Assembly: GCA_030490835.1 (NCBI GenBank)
Contig: CM059977.1
Span: forward strand, 9,018,765 to 9,082,764
From: Annona cherimola
Lineage: Eukaryota > Streptophyta > Magnoliopsida > Magnoliales > Annonaceae
Length of the DNA stretch: 64,000 nucleotides
Direction of reading: 5' to 3'
Shown: one piece after another, positions 60,118-64,000 of the stretch
Numbering within the stretch: position 1 is the first letter of the stretch
Layout of the letters: each line of letters opens with the position of its first letter
Position numbers and translations under genes: made by a program
The notes under the pieces: model-generated
What the model was told of the DNA's origin: nothing
Databases searched by the model: none
Seen by the model: only the letters and a program-made list of their open reading frames with translations

Positions 60118-60497
60118 GACGAATGATGTTATTAGCCCGGCTAAGCAGATGTTTCACTTAGCACACTTTAAAAATTTTATTTAAAATAATTTTTTTATTT
60201 TTTTTCTTCGTATAATTGTTCATCTAAGTGTATTTAATATATAAATCAAGTTTTATTATTTTTGTATATGTGTATATATTTTTTTAGATTTTTAAAAATA
60301 ATAATATTTTAAATACATATATACATATAGATGTTTAAAAATCTCAAAAAAATAAATAAACATATTCAAAAATAGTATGATTTATATGTTAAATACATTT
60401 AGATAAACAAATGCACAAAAAAATTTGTAGTAAATTGGTTTTTTAAGGTGAGCTAAATAGAGTATTTACTTAGTCCGGACTAACAGGATCATTCCTC
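60118..60497. mobile_element. Mutator-like MITE (M2) with perfect 9-bp duplication
   Basis: TTTAATTAT at 60109-60117 and 60498-60506. Termini: left GACGAATGATGTTATTAGCC, right reverse-complemented GAGGAATGATCCTGTTAGTC, both followed by CGG-CTAAG-type motifs. Interior palindrome as in the other M copies. 380 bp. Confidence 0.9.
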
Positions 60498-60506
60498 TTT
60501 AATTAT

Positions 60507-61213
60507 ATGAGTTATAGTTTATTTATTTTTTTCTTATTAATGGACTGAGTTTTCAATATCGGGTGGGTCATTGAAATTTTATTTATTTTTGTTTAGGGTT
60601 TTTCTTGTGTGTAATCAGTTGCAACTTTCATCTTCCTAGATTTTTCACCTTTTTAATATTTTTATCGGATCGAATCACTGTATCGTATTTAAAATTATTT
60701 ATTGAATTTAAATATTGAATATTAAATTGTTCGAACGTTTGTTAATCTACGAAATTACTATATTAGAAGTACGAGTTGAAGAAAACTTATGCACTGCATT
60801 TGCTGTGAGTTATCCATGAGTTTAATTAAAATGAATTTTCGTGTCTAATGAATAATTTATGAAGAAGAGTATGATATATGGCTTGATGGTAAATAAAATT
60901 ATATACAACCTGAAGACTGCATATTGCAACCCAGTACATTCGCGCTTTTGTATTATGCGGGTCACATTTTATTTATTTTTCTTATTTGCCTTATCGTTAT
61001 TAGCTGGACTGAGTTTTCAAAATGCAATGTGTTCTTGGCGTGTGCTTAATTTCCGATTTATGGCGCAGACTCGCAGTGGGTCAAATTGTATTTTCCTTTC
61101 GAGTTTTGGATTAATTGGACCACTCCTTGGCTTTTAGCCTATGATTAATGGCTACATATCCCAAAATATATTATTTTATCGAGTTTTTATTAATCGGGCG
61201 AATAAATTTAAAA
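60507..61213. other. AT-rich intergenic DNA
   Basis: A 92-codon plus-strand frame (60859-61137) has a hydrophobic stretch but no recognised family. A 16-bp direct repeat (TGGACTGAGTTTTCAA) occurs near 60541 and 61004. Nothing else. Confidence 0.35.
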
Positions 61214-61216
61214 TAA

Positions 61217-61487
61217 GGAGACGTTTGGGAATATGGCATGGGAAATGTAGAAGGGAAAATATTGTGTCATAGATTTCGAAATTCATCATTTTACAACTAA
61301 TCATTATATTTTTCACTTTTACCCTTATATTCTAATCATTTTCTCTATCACTTATCTTACAGCAAACTTATTTATTTCAACTTTATTCCTATTATTTCAT
61401 ATTAATCACACAATTTTCAAAATATTCCATTTCCTATTCCCGCAAAATACTATATTTCCCGCAACTTACATATTCTCAAACATCCCC
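61217..61487. mobile_element. Tourist/PIF-Harbinger-like MITE (family T2)
   Basis: TAA duplications at 61214-61216 and 61488-61490. Left terminus GGAGACGTTTGGGAATATG, right terminus reverse-complemented GGGGATGTTTGAGAATATG. 271 bp, sister of 28028-28304. Confidence 0.8.
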
Positions 61488-61490
61488 TAA

Positions 61491-63000
61491 ATGAATCTAA
61501 TTCCCTATTAAATGTTTTCCGTTTTCAAAATGAAGTTGGCTCGGCTTGTAATTTCTTCGTGGTGGCATGACTTGTCTTCCGTCTTGCCAACCCGCCGCAC
61601 TATTCAGTATTCACGAGAAACCGTTGCTGTCTCAAATCTCAATGTAAAAATTATAATGGCAATTTCTCACTTAAATGACATGAACATCACATGGGTCAAG
61701 TGAAAATAAAATAAAATTAAATAGGATAATTCGAATATAAAATAAAAATAAAAGTAATATAGTTGAATAATTAATGGTTCCACTTTTATGTAACCAAGCC
61801 ATATGAAATGTAGTTTTATGTAACTTTTTTAATTTTGTATGGGTATTTACAATTATCTCAATTGAAAATTTTCAATTAAGCTCTAAAATATCTGTATATA
61901 TTATTGACAATATTCTAATGCACTTCTAACAATATTTTTAATTTATCAATATAGTTGATACTCCAACTAAACAATGGAAACTGCTGCCACTGTGATTTTT
62001 TGCTACTATTGAGCTTTGAAGTATGGTTGCTAAGCATGTGGGGCATGACCAGTACCATTGCGCCGAAGGCATGCTGACAACTCATTTTATTTTTTCAAAA
62101 AAGTTAATAATTGATGCAAAATTTAATTCATTTATTATATTTAACATTATTTATTTAGCTAAACAACTAAATCTCATCCAGATCAACTATGCATGATTAT
62201 ATTATAGAGTCAGGTGTTGATATAGTATTAATATCTTAGATGTTTAAATTTTTATTTTTAAATTAATATTTAACACTAACAAATTATTATGTTAATTTCA
62301 TATATGTGCAAATGGAATCTATGTATAGTAATACAGTACACATAAAATGGTTTCCATAGCAGTATTGGCGATGTTAAATGCACTAGAGAAAAATGAAATT
62401 TTCATTAATCATAGGTATATTAAAAATGAAAAAAGTTTCATGAAAATATAGCTCAACAATTACTATAGTGACTTTTGGCACTCTCCATTTCTCCTTTCCA
62501 TGCATTATGGTTATCCCATGATGCACATTTATGCAATTTATTAAATACTCCCGTAATATCGATTACGAACAACACAATGACTTATCACATGGAGTATACT
62601 CTAACAGTAACTCATGCTAGTTTATTGCTAATTAACTATGAGTTTGACTATTTCCTCATTCATGCAGAAGATGTGAAAGTTTTTCTGCTTTCTCCCATTA
62701 GCAGAGGCATTTGTAGTTTCTTTCCCATGTGAGTTGCTATTAGCATTTTTCCCTCTATTGTACGAAGGTTATAAATGTATTTGAATATAATATAAATTAT
62801 CCAAAAATATATAAACAATAATAAATAAAAAACATAGTGGCTCATGAGTGAAGCTACGCAAACTTTCATCATTGTTTACCTCGTTTGAAGAGTAGAAAAG
62901 AACAACACAAGCTAGCATTTGAAATTGCGACTTTGATTAGTAATCATTACACATGGTTTATCTACTGTGGTCATGCACGTGGTCGATTACATATGCATGG
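61491..63000. other. AT-rich intergenic DNA
   Basis: Short frames (61512-61703 plus, 62475-62732 plus, 62660-62872 minus) show no recognised protein. No terminal repeats found. Confidence 0.4.
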
Positions 63001-63004
63001 GCAA

Positions 63005-63490
63005 TGATCTTTTTAAATTAGTAAAAAATATTTTTTAATTTTTTTTCATAAATATATTAATCTAGTTATATATTTTTTTTATGAGTATTCATACAATACA
63101 ATCTCAACTGGTATTATAATTAAATTATGAGACATTCTTACAATTTGCTAACAATTATCTACTACTTCTAAACTTTCCCACCAGTGGACGGCTCCCACAA
63201 ACTTGAGGAGACTTGCAACGCCACTACTTCAGAAATGCTGCGGGGGAGATTTGAACCCAGGACCACCTACTTGTGAGGCCATGTCCTGCACCACTGAGGC
63301 ACGACCTCGGTGGCTTAATCTAGTTATATTTAATCTATAAACCAAGCCTACCATTTTTTGATGTGTATATATTTATTTGGATTTATAAATACTTGGGTGT
63401 TTAAGCTATACACCTCTGTATTCATAAATCTAAAATAAATATAACTATATTAAAATGTTTGCAAAAATTTCAAAAAATAAAAAATATATT
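63005..63490. mobile_element. M1-like MITE remnant interrupted by a SINE
   Basis: The pieces at 63005-63071 and 63330-63490 join into the M palindrome (TTAATCTAGTTATATTTAATC, CTACCATTTTTTGATGTG, then the mirrored half with AAATAAATATAACTATA). The outer termini are unclear. Confidence 0.45.
63072..63314 (-). mobile_element. Full-length tRNA-derived SINE with perfect 15-bp target duplication
   Basis: TTAATCTAGTTATAT occurs at 63057-63071 and 63315-63329. On the minus strand the element starts GCCACCGAGGTCGTGCC, has the A-box region GCCTCAGTGGTGCAGGAC and the B box GGTTCAAATCTCC about 40 bp later, then a tRNA-unrelated body, and ends in a seven-A tail. 243 bp. The intact duplication and tail indicate a fairly recent insertion by LINE machinery. 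Confidence 0.88.
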
Positions 63491-64000
63491 TTTAGAATTT
63501 GGACCGGCCTGAAAGATCGATATTGCTGGTTTTAATGGTCGCTCACGGATATTTTATTGGATAAGTAACACACAGTGTTTATTATTATGAAAATGCAATT
63601 TTTGGCACGGTAACTATTGATTTTATTAATGTGTGAATCACCCCCGTGAAGTTTGTTTGTGTGCAAAAGAGGAAACACTCACTCCTATCAGCTTCAACCG
63701 GATTTTGTGACCACTTGGACATGATTAGGGGTCATAAAATGGCATTGAGCGCATTACTGCCATCTAACCGTTGTTTATAGTACTTCGTAAGGGTGGTTTT
63801 GTAAGCAAAGCTCATGGTCTGGGATGTTTCTGCAAAAATGTAAATTGCAAAAAGGACTGATAAACAAGAGCAAATAACTCTCTAATTAATGGTCGAGCAG
63901 TTGCTTTCAGAAAAAAATGAAAAGAAAAGGGGTCGAGCAGTTGGCGGGATCATGAAATAACTTTCGAAGGAGACATTCAACGGACACGAGCTTTCAATCC
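63491..64000. other. Intergenic DNA to the window edge
   Basis: More balanced composition than the rest of the right flank, but no frame or motif that I can name. A gene could begin beyond the edge. Confidence 0.3.

Noticed and set aside
63180..63320. Possible tRNA gene (good A and B boxes)
   Set aside because: The B box has GGTTCAAATC, but acceptor and anticodon stems do not pair, and a 15-bp duplication with an A-tail shows it is a SINE.
1..64000. A previously undescribed multi-gene system or biosynthetic cluster
   Set aside because: Only three intact genes and one remnant are present. They belong to unrelated processes (lipid/TLC membrane protein, folate metabolism, GOLD-domain protein, ion antiport) and show no clustering logic beyond chance neighbourhood.

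Overview
This window is nuclear DNA from a flowering plant. The evidence is AT-rich intergenic sequence, genes cut into many short exons by AT-rich GT-AG introns, three plant-type multi-exon genes, and dense small non-autonomous transposons (hAT, Mutator-like, Tourist/PIF-Harbinger-like, tRNA-derived SINEs) plus an RTE-type LINE remnant. I cannot name the species from sequence alone.

Four protein-coding loci can be supported. (1) 12772-20737, minus: an eight-exon gene for a 261-aa TLC-domain (TRAM/LAG1/CLN8) membrane protein of the TLCD4/TMEM56 type. (2) 35642-37040, minus: the C-terminal third of a CHX-type cation/H+ antiporter, with no transmembrane core and a pair of compensating frameshifts; probably a pseudogene. 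(3) 39649-45904, plus: a complete five-exon bifunctional methylenetetrahydrofolate dehydrogenase/cyclohydrolase (FolD), 355 aa, with a transit-peptide-like first exon, closest in my recollection to the plastid form. (4) 46817-59273, minus: a fifteen-exon gene for a 436-aa plant protein with a C-terminal GOLD domain and unknown function. Exon phases of the three intact genes agree throughout and total 786, 1068 and 1311 nt. FolD and the GOLD gene converge, with 912 bp between their stop codons.

Layout: 1-12.3 kb is transposon-rich intergenic DNA. 12.8-20.7 kb is the TLC gene, whose 2.95-kb first intron holds a degenerate hAT-like element and a possible SINE. 20.7-21.2 kb is a tandem duplication around the TLC 5' end. 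21.2-35.3 kb is AT-rich intergenic DNA with nested MITEs. 35.6-37.1 kb is the CHX remnant. 39.5-59.3 kb holds FolD and the GOLD gene. 59.3-64 kb is intergenic again.

The most distinctive content is the transposon archaeology. Many small elements could be delimited base by base from target-site duplications: hAT elements with 8-bp duplications, Mutator-like MITEs with 9-10 bp, Tourist-like elements with 3 bp, and a SINE with 15 bp. Several are nested: a hAT inside a Mutator-like terminal repeat, a Mutator-like MITE inside a hAT inside a FolD intron, and an apparent three-level nest at 26.1-27.1 kb. One hAT carries what looks like two spliced exons of an unidentified gene. I found no prokaryote-like system, CRISPR array, rRNA, intact tRNA gene or intact autonomous transposon. 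All calls rest on reading the sequence and on remembered family features; no searches were run.
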